NCBI GenBank assembly: GCA_036874045.1
Contig: JAZBRI010000003.1
Span: forward strand, 632,501-696,500
Direction of reading: 5' to 3'
Source: Cymodocea nodosa
Lineage: Eukaryota; Streptophyta; Magnoliopsida; Alismatales; Cymodoceaceae
DNA length: 64,000 nucleotides
Shown here: positions 38,139-51,727 of the stretch, one piece after another
Layout: every line of letters begins with the position of its first letter
How positions within the stretch are numbered: the first letter of the stretch is position 1
The notes under the pieces: generated by a model
Database searches by the model: none
What the model was told of the DNA's origin: nothing
What the model saw: the letters and a program-made list of their open reading frames with translations, nothing else
Program-made: the position numbers and the translations under genes

Positions 38139-38742
38139 GGAGGGGTTAGTACCTGACGGAAAGGAAAATTATTGAATTCCGTCATAATGTTGTTAATGTA
38201 CATTACACTTGACGGAAAGGAAAGTCGGATTTTACTGTTGTATAGAATCCAAAAATTTCCTTTACCGTTAGAAAATTTCCGATCGCCCTCATTCAGAAAA
38301 TTTTTCTCCTTCTTTTGTGCTTGACGGAATTCGTAAAACTGATAAGGAAGATTTACTTGAGGACCTGCTAGATGAGTTGGAAGAGTTAAATATTATTGAT
38401 GACATACAACTAATGGGAGAGATACATATAGAAAGTAATGCTCAGGTTCGAATGACTCAAGAACAAAGAAAAGAAATGACAGATAAGATGCAAGAAGATA
38501 TGATAATGGTAATGTGGGATGTAAAAAATAGATGATATTATTTCGTATTGTAATATTTCAATTAAGATGTATTTGTATTTTTTGAATATTAGTTGTAATA
38601 AACTTTTATCAAAATTTTCATCAAAATTTTCCATACTGCACTAAACCCCTCTCAGAATTTTCCTTTTCCTTTTTGTTACAAATTTTTCATTTCATTTCCG
38701 TCAAAATTTTCCTTTTAATTTCCGTCATGCACTAACACACCC
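38139..38742. mobile_element. PIF/Harbinger-like DNA transposon derivative, 604 bp
   Basis: Terminal inverted repeats pair GGAGGGGTTAGTACCTGACG (left) with GGGTGTGTTAGTGCATGACG (right end, reverse complement). TAA flanks both ends (38136-38138 and 38743-38745), the expected target size for this superfamily. TGACGGAAA recurs subterminally several times. Inside, 38317-38535 is an open frame (LEDLLDELEELNIIDDIQ, then EQRKEMTDKM) ending VMWDVKNR. It is possibly a transposase-tail remnant, but I am not sure of that. Confidence 0.7.
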
Positions 38743-38914
38743 TAACTCTCAAGGGGACTCCTTTTTATAAATTATGATATCTAATCGTTGGATTTTTTTT
38801 TAAAAATTTTTGAATGCCATCTTCATCGACTTTTTAAATTTCATGAAATCCTCAACAATGTTGTAATATTTAAAAAGATGATAATCAGTTATTACAAAAA
38901 AAAAAAAATTCCCC

Positions 38915-38923
38915 TATATATAA
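38915..38923 (+). promoter_or_regulatory. Candidate TATA box of the coiled-coil gene
   Basis: CCCCTATATATAATGG lies about 145 bp upstream of the ATG at 39064 and only about 170 bp from the right end of the Harbinger-like element. Motif and spacing only. Confidence 0.5.
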
Positions 38924-39063
38924 TGGAAAAATTACACTTTCTCGAGAGAAAAAAAAATACAGCGGCGACGCGACACCTCTACCTCGGCAATTCTCGGCCA
39001 GACCGAATTCCCCGAGATCCATCCACCCCTCTCCGCCTCGCTCCTTCCAGCTCGATCCGATCC

Positions 39064-42000
39064 ATGGAGGCGAACCACGCTTCCCGGGGGCGTCGAACGG
39101 TATGTCACATTGATCTCTCCTTAACCTCCAAATCTTTTCACGCATCATTCTTCTTCTTCTTCTTCTTCTTTTGTTTACTTCCTCACGAAATTGCGATCTT
39201 CTTCGTGGCAGCTTGAGGAGATCCGGCAGAAGAGAGCAGCAGAGAGGATTCACAAGACGCCCTCTGGTTCCGACCTCGATGCCCCCTCCAATCCTTATGT
39301 TGGGATCAAAGCCGCAGATGTACGTGTCCTCCCTCTCTTGGTTGGAAAATTTGGGAGTTTGCTATTAAATTAGAAAAATATGCGTTATTTCTGGAGATTA
39401 CGTTGGAAAAATATGTAAGCTGTTGTCGGACAGCCGATTCGGATCAGAGGACTTGATAATTGATATGTTTCGCTTGCTTTCTTATGTAGGATGTTGGTGA
39501 ATTAGACGGATTATTCATTTTTCCTTTTTTTTCTGTATTTATCATAACAAAAAAAAATTACTGTTGTTTCGTAGAAAGTCAGGGAGCTAGAGATGAGAAA
39601 TGCACAATTGGAGGTCGAAAACAAAAGTCTATCGTCACAGGTACATTTTTTGGGCTTATTCCTCTGGTCCAATCACAGATTACAAGTTCAGAAGTTTATT
39701 CGAGTAACTTGCTGGTTCTCTATTTCAGCTCCAGCAAAGGGAAGTCGAGAAAGAGTCGTTGATAAAAAGACTAAATGACATGGTAGTTGGCATTTGGCAG
39801 CTATAGGTTAAACTTTGCCAATATGGTATTGTTCAAATTCTTGTGAAATTCTCTTCCTTATACTCCCTATTTATTTCGTTGGGAGATGCAGGAACATAAT
39901 GTTTTGCCTTCCTTGAGGAAATCTTTGAATGATGTTTCTATGGAGAAGGATGCAGCAGTTGTAGCGAGGGTACCCTTTCTCCATGATGATCATACCAGTA
40001 TCAGTGAAAGATATTTTCAGTCTCTTTCCTTTTTAATTCATCTGATACGTATTGTGCTTTAGCACAGGAGGACCTGCTGGTTCAACTACGAACAGCTAAA
40101 AAGCGTTTAAAAGAGGCTGAAGATGATCAATACAGGGCATGGCACTTGTGTATAATTTGTATTTCTTTAGTTTCAATGATTTTGTGTTGATAGAATATCT
40201 TTTAACAGGCTGAAGAGGATGCTGCCGCTTTGAGAGCAGAATTAAACTCACTACAGGAAGAGGATCTGGCTACTAAATTTACCAACGTCATCTCCAAGGG
40301 TGTCCCAGTTGATCATGTTGAGGCCCTGGAAAAAGAATTATTAAATTTGAAATCTCAGTTACAGGTGGAAACCATTCTTCCTTTTTGTTATATTTGGACA
40401 ATAAAACTTTTTTCGTTTCAACATTTAAGTTTTTCATATGCCACAGGAAGAGTTAACACAGAGGCAACTAGAGAAACAAAGACTGTCAGAGGAGCAGATT
40501 CGAGCTTCTTCTCTCATGGAGGAAAAACAAGAGCTGGAGGGAAGGCTAGTGGCTATTTCCAAACAGTCTCTGGGTACTAGCTTCTAAAGATTTATGCTTG
40601 TATTTAAACCAACCACATGATTCTTGATCACCGGCATTCTGCTAGCTTGTAATTTCAAAACCCTTAGAGCTTTCCAAATTCTAAGGATTGGTAATCGTTT
40701 AAACTAGAAAAGGGGACAATTGTTACCCCAGAAATATGGTGCATTACACAGGCATAGGAGTAACAACCTATATAACATTTTCATTAGCAACATTTAATCC
40801 CTTAATAACCCATAAAACTATATTTTCATATTTTAATTCAAATCATCCTTCTGGAGGAAAACTATTTCTGCATGTGGCTTGTTTACAATTTTATTGTAAA
40901 TGATCACTATATAACATCTTTATCAATTTTTTTTATCATAAATTTGATGTCTGTGTGGTTGTTTCTCCTGGATGAATTTGATTAAACTGCTTGCTTTTAC
41001 AAAAGTGGTTTGTCTGATTGGCTTTCTTTTCTTGTTTTCTACTAGAAGAAGCTTCTGAAGATGCTACTCGCAGGGAAATTTTCATGGTAAACATATATCT
41101 GAGTATTACGTCTACCTTATCCACAAAGTTACGTTGCTTTGTTTTTTTTCTTTTTGAAGTGGTGTCATGTTGGTTCCACTGGTACAGTCCTAAGACTGTC
41201 TGTATTTTTTATCAGAGATCTCATTTCCAACATATATGGAATGCAGCTTAAAAGAGAAGGATCACAACTAGATCATTTATCCTTGTCCATTCATTTACGT
41301 GATTACCTCAATTTAGGTTGCATCCCATGATGATATAATGTCGTAATTTACTCATGGCTATTCGGTCCTATATTTGGCATCTACATTTTTAGAACTTCAG
41401 GTTGATAACATCAACATCATGTTATCTACACAGCTTCTCTCTCTCTCTCTGTTGAAAAGATTCAAAGAAGACCAGTATCTTGCCTGATTCTATTTAGCTT
41501 CTTCCACCGACTTTCCTAGTTGTCACATGTTTTTCACACTCATTCTTTTTTCTTTATTATAGAGAATTATGACTGAAGTTTTTTTTTTCCTTTGGTTGTT
41601 TGTTCCTTTGCAGAGAGACAAGGAGAAAACTGAGAAACAGTTGCATGATATGGCATTGATGGTTGAGAGACTTGAAAATAGTCGGCAGAAACTCCTCACT
41701 GAGGTATGCCTTTTATACTCTTACATTGCTTATGCCTTCTATGTTCTTTGCATTGCTTATATCTCTTACTTTTTGATAATACTAAAGCCATAAGGTTTGA
41801 CCAGATTGACTCACAGTCTTCAGAGATAGAACACCTTTTTGAGGAAAACTCCAGCCTGTCAGCATCTTATAAAGATGCAGTCTGCATAGCAACAGAATGG
41901 GAAAACCAGGTAAAGAGCTTGCACTTATTGTGTTATATTTTGATTACATTTATCTACGTTTCTTCTTTTTTGATATGTTATGAGTTGCAAGTATTCCTGA

Positions 42001-43188
42001 TAGTCACTCCTCCTTGCTAATAAAACTCCATCTGTTAAATTTACATCATGTATGCTAACACTTGTCTCTACAAATGCTTTTTTACTGTTATTTTGGTACA
42101 AAAATAGTAAGTTTACATTTACTTGATTTATTTTGATGTCAACTTCTACGTATTTTTTGTTGTTTACCGTTATGATTTATTTTGTAGGTTATGTCAAATT
42201 CTACTTGCTATAGTAATGAGTTTATTTTTGAAAAAACTTTTGAAGGAGATTTACCTTTGAAATTTTTATTTCTTGATATTATTTTAAAAATTTCCTAGCC
42301 AGATATGGGAAAACTGATTTTACCCATGAAAATCCCTATTTACTGATTTTGAATTTGTTGTTTTATGAACGAATCAGATCTATTTCTGCTATGTAGAGAG
42401 ATACTCTCGATTTGCAGAAGTTTCTACGTTATTATTTTGCTACCAGTTTGATCTAACCGGTAACATGATATTTTCCAGGTGAAAGAATGCTTGAAACAGA
42501 ATCAAGGACTCAGAGACCAGCTAGATAAAGCGAGGTCAGATCTAGCCTCTATGCATTCAAGGAATGGTGCTTCACCAGACGTGGAAAATGTAGAGGATGG
42601 TCCTCTTGTTTCAAGGCCTCTCACATCTAGAACAGACAATGCATTACTAAATGTAAGATAACTGAGCTTGATAAAGATAAGGTATCGCAAATGTATGTTA
42701 CTGAAATCATGAAATACCATGATCCACTTTAAGGCGATCCTGCTTACCAAGAAAATATAAACTGCAGAGTTATTTTGTCACAAAGATGCTTGTTCCTACA
42801 AAATCAGGTTTCAGGAGCATATATGATCAGCTTAGGAACATATTCTATTTTAAAAATTACGGAGGATGTCCATTTTTCCTTGAATTTTTTTTCTCACAAT
42901 TTGCCATTACAGAACCAGCTAGCAAAGGAACAGAGCAAATCAGATGCTCTGTCTGCCGAGGTCATTCAACTCTCAGCTGATCTCAAGCACGCAACCCAAG
43001 CATATAACAATCTCACACGGATGTTGTACTCCATTATATTACTCTATTCGTGTTCTTTTTCCAAGATCTTCCTGGAAGTTGTGGCTAAAGCTTTAGCTCT
43101 TCTTTTCTTCAGGTTCAAACCGGTTCTCCGAAATATTGAGAATAACCTTATGAAAATGAAGCAAGAGAGTTTTACTACAGTCAGATGA
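39064..43188 (+). CDS. Coiled-coil protein, family not identified
   Basis: Fourteen exons: 39064-39099, 39212-39319, 39575-39640, 39729-39782, 39892-39969, 40068-40136, 40209-40364, 40447-40573, 41046-41086, 41614-41703, 41805-41909, 42479-42652, 42913-43022, 43113-43188 (stop TGA). The product is 429 residues. The N-terminus [20 protein letters not shown] continues [11 protein letters not shown], then [11 protein letters not shown]. From about residue 50 to 330 there are heptad-rich, Glu/Lys/Leu-rich segments such as [19 protein letters not shown] and [15 protein letters not shown] less charged linker ([20 protein letters not shown]) precedes a last helix. No signal peptide or membrane segment. 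[12 protein letters not shown] recalls the start of BLISTER-like and golgin-like plant proteins, but I cannot assign it. Intron 6 has a GC donor (40137). I infer a scaffold or tether role only from shape. Confidence 0.85.
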
Positions 43189-44217
43189 TTCGCTGTCAAG
43201 CTACCAGCAGCATGTTATAGGCGTCTTGCTTGAAAAAGAGTGGCATTTGTGGAAACTGCCGTTTGATGGATATGTAAACGCAACGACGTGATGTTTGACT
43301 CTTTGCCATGAACATGATGAGCGGTGGATGTCCCCTTGTGTCCATAGAGATGAACTTTTCTTTTGAGAGAGTGGAGATGGAACTTCTTGGTACTGTCAAG
43401 TGAGAGTTGACAGTAACCTGAGAATCCTGTCTTTTTGAGCTGACGGTATACAATTACAATTTCTCTTCTGAAAGAATCATACGTGTAATTTAACAATTCA
43501 TTATGCAAGATGGTGATATGAATTTATTCTTGGATTCTAAGAACAAGATACCATGGATTTATTGCAGAATATCTGCGGCCTTTATTCTGCATCAAACGTT
43601 AAGACCAATGCTAATGAACAGTGATGGTTACCATCCGTTGAAAGCTTATCAAGCATCAAAAACATTCGCATCCAATGGAATTGACAATAGACGATCTTCA
43701 GGTGGGTAAATTGGCCAAAAATCGGCTACAAAAACCGTGTAAAACATTTGATGGACTGAAAGGTAAACCAGCGGGGGCGTACATAGATCAATTCTGGCCG
43801 AGAGTAAATTTTGATATTGGTAATACTTTTACCATCCATATATTCCCCTCTTCTAAACTTTATATAAGAAAGGAGGAAGACTAATTATACCCATCTAATG
43901 TTCGTATAAACAAAAATGATTGATACAACTAAAAATGAAACATCCTCCCAACAGCTAGTCAAGCATACTAGAACTAAAATCCTGAAATCCGGATGATGAG
44001 ACCAAAATCTGAACTTGCAGCAAGTGTAAAATGAGGACTGGAGCAGCTTCATTTTGCCAATTAGCTTGGTGAAACCTGTGCAGTGAACAATTCGTCAATC
44101 GCCCATGTTCAGTTTGTCCTCATCATGATAGTTTCTTCTGATGCTATTGTAGACGGAGGACCTAGGCTTCTTGTAGAAACTAAAAAATCATATAACATAG
44201 AAAAGCAGCACCAGCAC
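43189..44217. other. Convergent spacer between the coiled-coil gene and the MATE gene
   Basis: Contains the two 3' UTRs. Short frames (43503-43709, 43675-43884) lack family resemblance. No repeat was recognised. Confidence 0.6.
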
Positions 44218-47200
44218 TCATTTTCCCTTCATATTTGTATCCACCTCAGACCAAATAAGCTTCCATGGTCCACTTTTGCTGCCTAACCTGCAAGCTAACA
44301 CTGATCAGGAAAATCATTAGCAACTAAGCTTGATTCGGTTGTCAGAAGTTTACCTTAGGAACCCAGCTACCACTCTTAACACCATGAACACAAATAATCC
44401 TGCCCAAACTCCTGCAAGTCCGAACGATGGCGCAACGACAAGTAGGATCCATGAAGAGGTGAAACCAACCAACACCTGAATGATGCATATTTTTTGAAAG
44501 CTGATCACTTCTGCCAATTGTCGGTAAAAGAACTAATTCTGCAAGAGAGATAATACCATAGAATACGCAGCATATGCAAAGTCTGAAACTCCATAGTAGA
44601 GCCCATCCAGAACAAATGCAAGGGCGTTTACTGGCTGGGATGCTGTTACAAACTGTGGAACTCATTGGTGTTAGAAACCTACAGAACTTTTTCTACCTTG
44701 AATTGGTACAGAAGTCCTCCAGAAAAGGGTAACTTACCAAGATTCCAGATCTAGCAATCTCCAAAACCGCAATGTCTGTGGTGAATAAAGAGCAGAAGGA
44801 TCCAAACCCAATAAACAATATTAAAGCCAGAGAAAGACCGGTTGTTAAGCCAATCTGTTTAAATTTTATGAGTTCAGCTTAAGAGTTGGTGAGGAAAAAA
44901 TTGAATATTATGGTGGCTATAAAATAAATAACCTGCAGGATTCTGTATATTATGGTACGAGCTTGTTCATAGTTTCCTTTGGCATATTCACTTGCAAGTA
45001 AAGCCTGTGAAACAAATTTATATGGTATCATCATCTAGTGCCCAAGTATCTGAATCCTTGGTTATGTAGTTTAAAGGATTAAAAAAAACAAATTTTCTTC
45101 ATGCTCGATCAATATAAAAACTTCTTTTGACTTCTGATGGACAAAAAATAGACTGAATTCACAAAAAGGTATTATTTACCTGACCAGCTAGAGCTAAAGC
45201 ATCATTAAGAAGTGATATTGCTAGCCAAACTTGCAAGCAAATTTCGTGGCCTGCCATCGGAATAGGACCTCTCCTTGCAGCCAAAGATGTAGACAGCGTC
45301 ATAGTGCCAACCACAGCAATGGTTCTGCCAATTAGAAGAGCACCTGCAGTAATTTGTAGCTGAAATTCACAAGTGAGAATAAAAAAATATACCAATCAAA
45401 CAAATATATTCTGCATCTATGTAACTTCTTATAAACATCTTTTGATACATCAAAGCTATAAACCATATATGACATATGGTCATGTGGTTACCAAAGCAGA
45501 CAAATTCCAACAAAAAGCTTTGAAGGGCATACTTAAAAAAAAGGTGTAATACATAGCCACAATGATATAGTCCACAATTATCTTACATATGAAAAGAGAT
45601 CTGTTTATAGGTTTTAAGTCATCTAATTGTACAGATTGGAAACTTGGTTGATACATTGCATACCTGATTTTAGATATCGGATGACTTTCTGAACATCAAC
45701 ATCTGATGGGATGAGAACTACTTCCTTGTCCAATTTCCAGAGAAGAATGAAAGCAATAAGATAGCTGCAGTAGATCATGGAAGAAAAAGCAAGGCATAAA
45801 TACAAAGAAAATACTGATGATCAGGATAAGTATTATGATGTATACATATCTAAACATGAGACAGCTGATGTCTTTTTAAAGATCAAGACAGCAGAGCAAC
45901 GGCAAACTGAACACATTTCTCATATGGATTTTTTTTGTGAGAAAGAATGCCATTTTTTTAAATTTCATATTTTATAAAAGATAAACACATACTCAGCAAT
46001 AATGGTAGCAATCGCAGCACCATCAATTCCAAGGCCAAAGGTAAACATCAGAATAGGGTCCAGCACTGCATTCAACAAGTTCCCAATACCTGACATTTCA
46101 GCACAACATTAAACAATAAGTGATGGTCTCCCCAACACATTCTATACTTACAAAACCACAGTAGTATGTTATAATTTTATGTTGGAGTGAATCACATTAC
46201 ACAATATACCTCAAGCAGCAACTTACAACAAATTTTTCTATCAACATCATCTATGCATCTATCCACCTATGCTCCAATATCCTAATCCAACTTGTATTAA
46301 CACAAAGCATATTTTATACTCCAAAGAATTTGTACTGATAACATGTGCATTATGGTTGGTTAGTGAGTCTGTGATGCTCAAGTTCATCCATTACCAATGG
46401 ATTTTGTTTATCAGATCGGCTGAACAGTGCAAGAACAAAGAACTCCAAGAGTAAGTCATATGTACACTAACCTACAGCATATAAAGGTGTCTTTGTATCC
46501 ATAAATCCACGAAAAGTGCCTTGGGCTGCAAGAGCTGTCACTATTGCTGGAGCTCCCAATGCTCTTAGAGCTAAAAAATGCTGAGCAGGCATTCGCATTG
46601 GAGAATCCTGTCCAGAAATATTATAATAAAGAAAATTTAATAAAATGATATACACTAAAACATCTATTTGTAAAATCTGGATTTTTCTTGTGTATTTGAA
46701 TTTTGAAATGGTGACAATTTCAACATCATAAATAACGCAAGATAGGTTTCCAAATACTTTACTCAATAAGTCAAGATCAAGCAGCAAATACCATTATAAA
46801 ATGTATTCACAACACGTTTTCTGGTGCTAACAAGGAGAAAGAGTTACAAATTGTAAGAAATATTGTATGAATGTTGAAGTTTTACTTGACAGAAACACTT
46901 GTAAGAAATATGGTAGCAGGAGTTACAAATTACAATAGAAGTACTACAAATTTAATGGGACCAACTTCATAATTATTTTCTTTGTCAAGGAACTGTGCCC
47001 TAGAGTTGCAAAAAGGAAAGCCGGTAACTATTATAGAAAAGCTCATCTGAAGAATGCATTCAAGTGGTTGATCAACTATAAGATTTAATTTATCAATTCT
47101 TCATATAAAATGTGGAGCCTCTACGAGGAAAATGCTTTGGTTGGCAAAGAAAATAGCAAACAACACGATTGAATGTGTCAGCAAAATCTTTCATAATTAA

Positions 47201-49864
47201 TTTTGATGATATAAAACTAAATGATAAATATAAAATCGTTTGGATATATTAAGCTTACTATAAGGCATACATCTTATAATCAAGGAAAGATAAAGCAAGA
47301 TAGAGAATCAAGAAAAATCATGTTAAAGCATATCAAAGAAGAATCAATGGACAGAAATCAACAAGAATTGAGTAAAGAAGGGACTCCACGCTTATACTTT
47401 CTGTTTTCTATAAGTCGTTGTAGTATCATTAACGTAATTTGGTTTATTGAGTCCAAGGGCTAAGTGTAAATTTCTAACAAACTCCCTTATGTTGGGATCT
47501 TTATAAGGTCATATAGAATGCATGTATGCATTCAAAAAATTCCTAAAAAAAGCATGACTTGGAACCCAACTTAGTATTCTCTTTGCAAAAAAAACAACAT
47601 ACTGCTTTTAGTGTAGGTATACTGTTTAGTGGGCAAAGAGTACAGATTTATTGTGGTACAAAAATGACATATTAATTCTGAGTACCAAAATACCTTTTAC
47701 CAATCTAGAAGTTATTTGGAAATAGTATATCATTTTACTTAACGACATATGAACCATTTGACCATTAGACCTAACTACATGTCAATGATCAAAAAGGCAT
47801 ATCAATTCAATAGCCTTTGCAAAAATACATGTACTCATATATCATTATTAGTCTCAAATTTAAGACATCTAACTGCCTCATTGCCTCTTAAGTCTCATTC
47901 TCACTTTTTAGAGTAAAGTTCACTTTCCCAATCTCTCACAAAGCATTCATTGCACCAAGGTATTTATTGAAGATCCCTTTGCATCATTCAAAGGCAAAGC
48001 CATCAAAGGGAATATGGTGCTTCAACAATTATAAGTAAATAAAGAACTTAGTTTATCATATTGTAATAAAGGCTCCTCGAATTATAAGGAGGAAAGCCTT
48101 GATGTTATACCAAGGAGTTTGTAAACAGCAAGGTATTAGCATTGTAACACTGGATTGGTGTAAGGCTCAAGCATGGAGTTTGAGAAATAAATGTAGCTCA
48201 GATTATAGGTGAACCATTATAAATTTATTTGAATTCTATTTCCAACTTTCTTCTTCATAATATTTATTTGTAAAAATTCAATCAAATCATCTTGTTCATT
48301 ACACAAATTTATCATATCTTTTCATTAATGCAAAATTAGTTTTAAACTTCACTATTCACCTTCTCTCCCCTTTAATGAAGTTAATTGATCCTATCAAAAT
48401 GGACCTATACATGAAAGCTAGTAAACCTGAGAAATATCAGAGCTAGCCCAAGTTTACTAGTATGTGAGAAAATTAGCTGTGGTTATTCAAGATCAGCACT
48501 CCTTCAAGCACAAAGAGAATAAAATAAGAATGCATTTTTTCGTATGGCTATACTAAAAGTGGTTGGTTTAGTTGACTATACCACAGCTACACCCATGATA
48601 TCCACTAAAACCCCTGAACCAAAAAATAATGCCACAGCTTCAATAATTCCAATGCCAGCAGCCAAAACCAACGATGCTGATATTGCAGGAAGGTGCTTTT
48701 TGCCTTGTGTTGCACTATTAAACAATGGATTTTGAGGTGGTACCCCCATCTCGGGATAAGGAGCACTTTGTTTGCTATCTACCAGAACAAGAAAGCAAAA
48801 TGAGTTCCAGACCCAATAAATTGCAGAAAAAAGGAGGCTTCTAACAGATGCTAAACATCGGGTATATATTGTTATGCCATAAGGAAGCACCTTTATTTCC
48901 AGCATCGAGTGCCTTTTCCTCGGCAACAAATGATGTAGTTATGTTAAGCAATGGAACATTAAACAATTTGGCAACCAAATTGAACACGGATATTGATACC
49001 CCCACAGCTGCCAGCTCCACAGATCCTATGAAACGTAAAAAACAGTCATTAGAGAACTCAAAATCACTTATATCTTCCATTTACAAGTAGCCACATATAT
49101 ACAAGCTGAGAAGCATTCCTTATACTCTTTTCCCACGGCCACTAAATCCTGTAAAAGCACAAGGCATATGACTCATAAGCTTGTACCTAGCTTTCAGCTT
49201 ATTGCAGCATCCAAAGCTCAACTAAGCCGGACAGCCAGTTAGCATGTATTTGATGATTAGGGCGAGAGTAGAGACGAACATAAGCCAAAGAAGAGCCAAA
49301 ATGGAAATCTTCAACCAAAATCAATAGGCACCTACCCAGATGACCAACAAATGCAGTATCCACAAGCGATGTGAGTGGATCGGCTGCCAAAGCTAAAACG
49401 GCAGGCAGGGCAATGGAAGCAATCTCCATCACGACCCCATCCACCCTCAGATCCCCACTGCCAAAACAACCGAACACCAATCATCAAAACCCCAATTCAC
49501 CACCAAAAGAGCAACAACATAAAGGGCAAGAAAAATCAAAATTTGAACATTACCCAACACCAAACATCGAAAAATAAACAAAAAGATGGTAATTTGAGCG
49601 TTACCCAATTCGACGAAGAAGACGTGCTGGCGTGGAAGACAACCGATACCCAACTTTGGGAATGTCACCGGCGTCAGACTTCGATCCGGGGTCGGGCTTC
49701 GGTACATTCGGTGGGACGGCACAGCAACGGACTGTGGGACGAGGGAAGACTCTGGTGGGTCGCGAGAGATGGAAGTGGCGAGGTTGGGTAAAGGAAGGGG
49801 AGTGGCAGGGCCGTGGGTGGACGAAAAGAGGAGTAGGAGGAGGATGGACGGCTGCTCCCGCCAT
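44218..49864 (-). CDS. MATE efflux transporter, plastid type (DTX44-like)
   Basis: Multidrug and toxic compound extrusion carriers export organic ions in exchange for H+ or Na+. Exons in transcript order: 49864-49605, 49457-49336, 49025-48891, 48778-48582, 46607-46472, 46089-45993, 45764-45664, 45343-45180, 45004-44933, 44854-44738, 44652-44557, 44475-44354 and 44287-44218. The product is 562 residues. The first ~85 residues (MAGAAVHPPPTPLFVHPRP, then rich in Ser, Pro and Arg with few acids) look like a plastid transit peptide. Twelve hydrophobic segments follow, with conserved MATE signatures ADPLTSLVDTAFVGHLG, FNVPLLNITTSFVAEE, ALAAQGTFRGFMDTKTPLY, NLLNAVLDPILMF, and ASQPVNALAFVLDGLYYGVSD. 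The pattern follows Arabidopsis DTX44. The substrate is unknown. An in-frame ATG upstream (49978) would add 38 residues. Intron 4 (about 2 kb) holds nothing recognised. Confidence 0.92.
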
Positions 49865-51727
49865 TGGGAGCACGGGATAAGATGGATGTGCTATTTCTTC
49901 TTCTTCTTCTTGTTGCCTGTTTGAAAAAGAATCCAACAATCGCCTTATAATTGGCGTGGTACAGAACAGAGTGGACAAGTACCAGAGCTTGTGGATACAA
50001 ATGGCAGTAGAAGATCTTTTCTTCTGTCATTAGTCAACACGGATATACATTGTACTTTTACGAGAATCCAAGATTTTGTACTTCCCGTTGTCGTGTACTT
50101 TTATGTGGTTGGCACGCATGTATCTGCTCTTGTTCGTAAGGTATTTCAGATTTGAATCCTATGGTGTTACGTGGGTTTAAATCTTCTCTTCTATCTCTTT
50201 ATAACTTTTTTTAATAATGGCAATGTTTCCTCTTGGTTGATTTTTATAAATGATTTTTAGTGTCAATACCTTTATTTGCATTAATGTATTTTTATAGCAT
50301 GAAATTGTTGCTTACAGTGGAGTCGATCATGACTGTAACATTCTCGCAACACAGATGTTTATTTCAGATTAGGGTGAAAATCACATGATTTGGCAATCAA
50401 GTCTAATAATGGATTTATTATTATTATTTTTTCTCTCATCACGTTTAGGCAGAGAGCCTTTTCAATCGTTCACGATGGTTTATCAATTTGATCGACGCAG
50501 GACTTTGAATCAAGATACATGCACAAGGCAGAATCAAAGCTCTTCATAAACGTGAATCAAGAGGAACACATAAGGCAGTTTACATGGATAATTGTAGTAG
50601 GCCGATGTGGAACCGATGAAGTTGCTGAACTTGGAAGAAGGGAGAAATGATGCGAGTATGAGAATGTTCAATCAAAGCTCAGCTGGAATTTTGCTAGATG
50701 CATCAGCCATCAGAGCTTTAGGAAGAGAGGGGGGGGGCATAATTAATAAAAATCGGGGTGAAAGGCGTGCAATTGAAATGAATAAATAAAAACCAGGATG
50801 AAAGACGTGCAATTGAAAAGAAAAGGTAAAAAAAGCTCAAATTAGACAACAGTACACGGCAGATAAGCTAATGAAATTGATGTCATTAATTCAATCATAT
50901 ATGGTATCATTGCAGAATTCCTTGGGCTGAAACCATGGACGTATCTTTGAGCTAAAACCCATTGTTGCTTGAGCGAGAGAACCATCGAATTCTTCCACCA
51001 GTAAAAACAAGTGACAATTCCAAGATCGGGAATCGATTTCTTCCACTGGCTTCTTATGTCATCCCTTTTTAACCCATCTGATTCTGAACTTTTGCGAGAA
51101 TTTGAACCACGAAGACAAATATTTGTGAGCATCTAATGGAGCAGAATCTTAGCATGTGAATAGGTCCATCCTTCTGAAGCTCATTAGGCCACTTGAACAG
51201 TTAAAACAGAAGTTTACAAGGGCAGAATTTTGTTGTTCAATATGATGAAAATAAATTGGAAAAGAAATGTAAAACAGGTTTTCTCAAGCCAAGGAATGGA
51301 GGTCACTCCCCACAATAAAAAATCAAGCCTGGCCTGTTATAAAAAAATATCTTACTACCATCACCGCTCATGGTGAGTGAAATTACGTGTGAGGTTCCCA
51401 ATCCTCGTCACTGGCTTCATTTATGCATCACTCCAAAGCACAAATCCGTCCACAAAGAGAAATGACCAAATACCACACATCCAATAATATCAGATTGATT
51501 CAGATTTCAACCAGTAGCTGCTGCAAGTAATTTTTTGAGAATAATTAAATGAACACCACAAAATCATCATGCAATATTAAAGCATAAAAGAGGGAAAAGG
51601 AAAGGAGAAAACCACTGGAATTACAAACGAGGGAAAAACTTCAGGGACACGAGCTATTGCAGATCACAAACTATGGAATCTGCACCGTTGTATCTGGAAT
51701 TACCTAATTTTTGAAATTATTCTGCAC
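49865..51727. other. Upstream flank of the MATE gene
   Basis: A TTC/TCT run follows the MATE start at 49890-49910. About 50735-50822 holds a local duplication of about 40 bp (GTGAAAGGCGTGCAATTGAA against ATGAAAGACGTGCAATTGAA). No gene is recognised. Confidence 0.55.

Larger units (their letters stand above)
37501..39063. other. Divergent spacer between NEDD1 and the coiled-coil gene
   Basis: Contains the NEDD1 5' flank (to about 37680), an AT-rich stretch (37680-38130), the Harbinger-like element (38139-38742) and the 5' flank of the coiled-coil gene. No other gene is seen. Confidence 0.65.
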
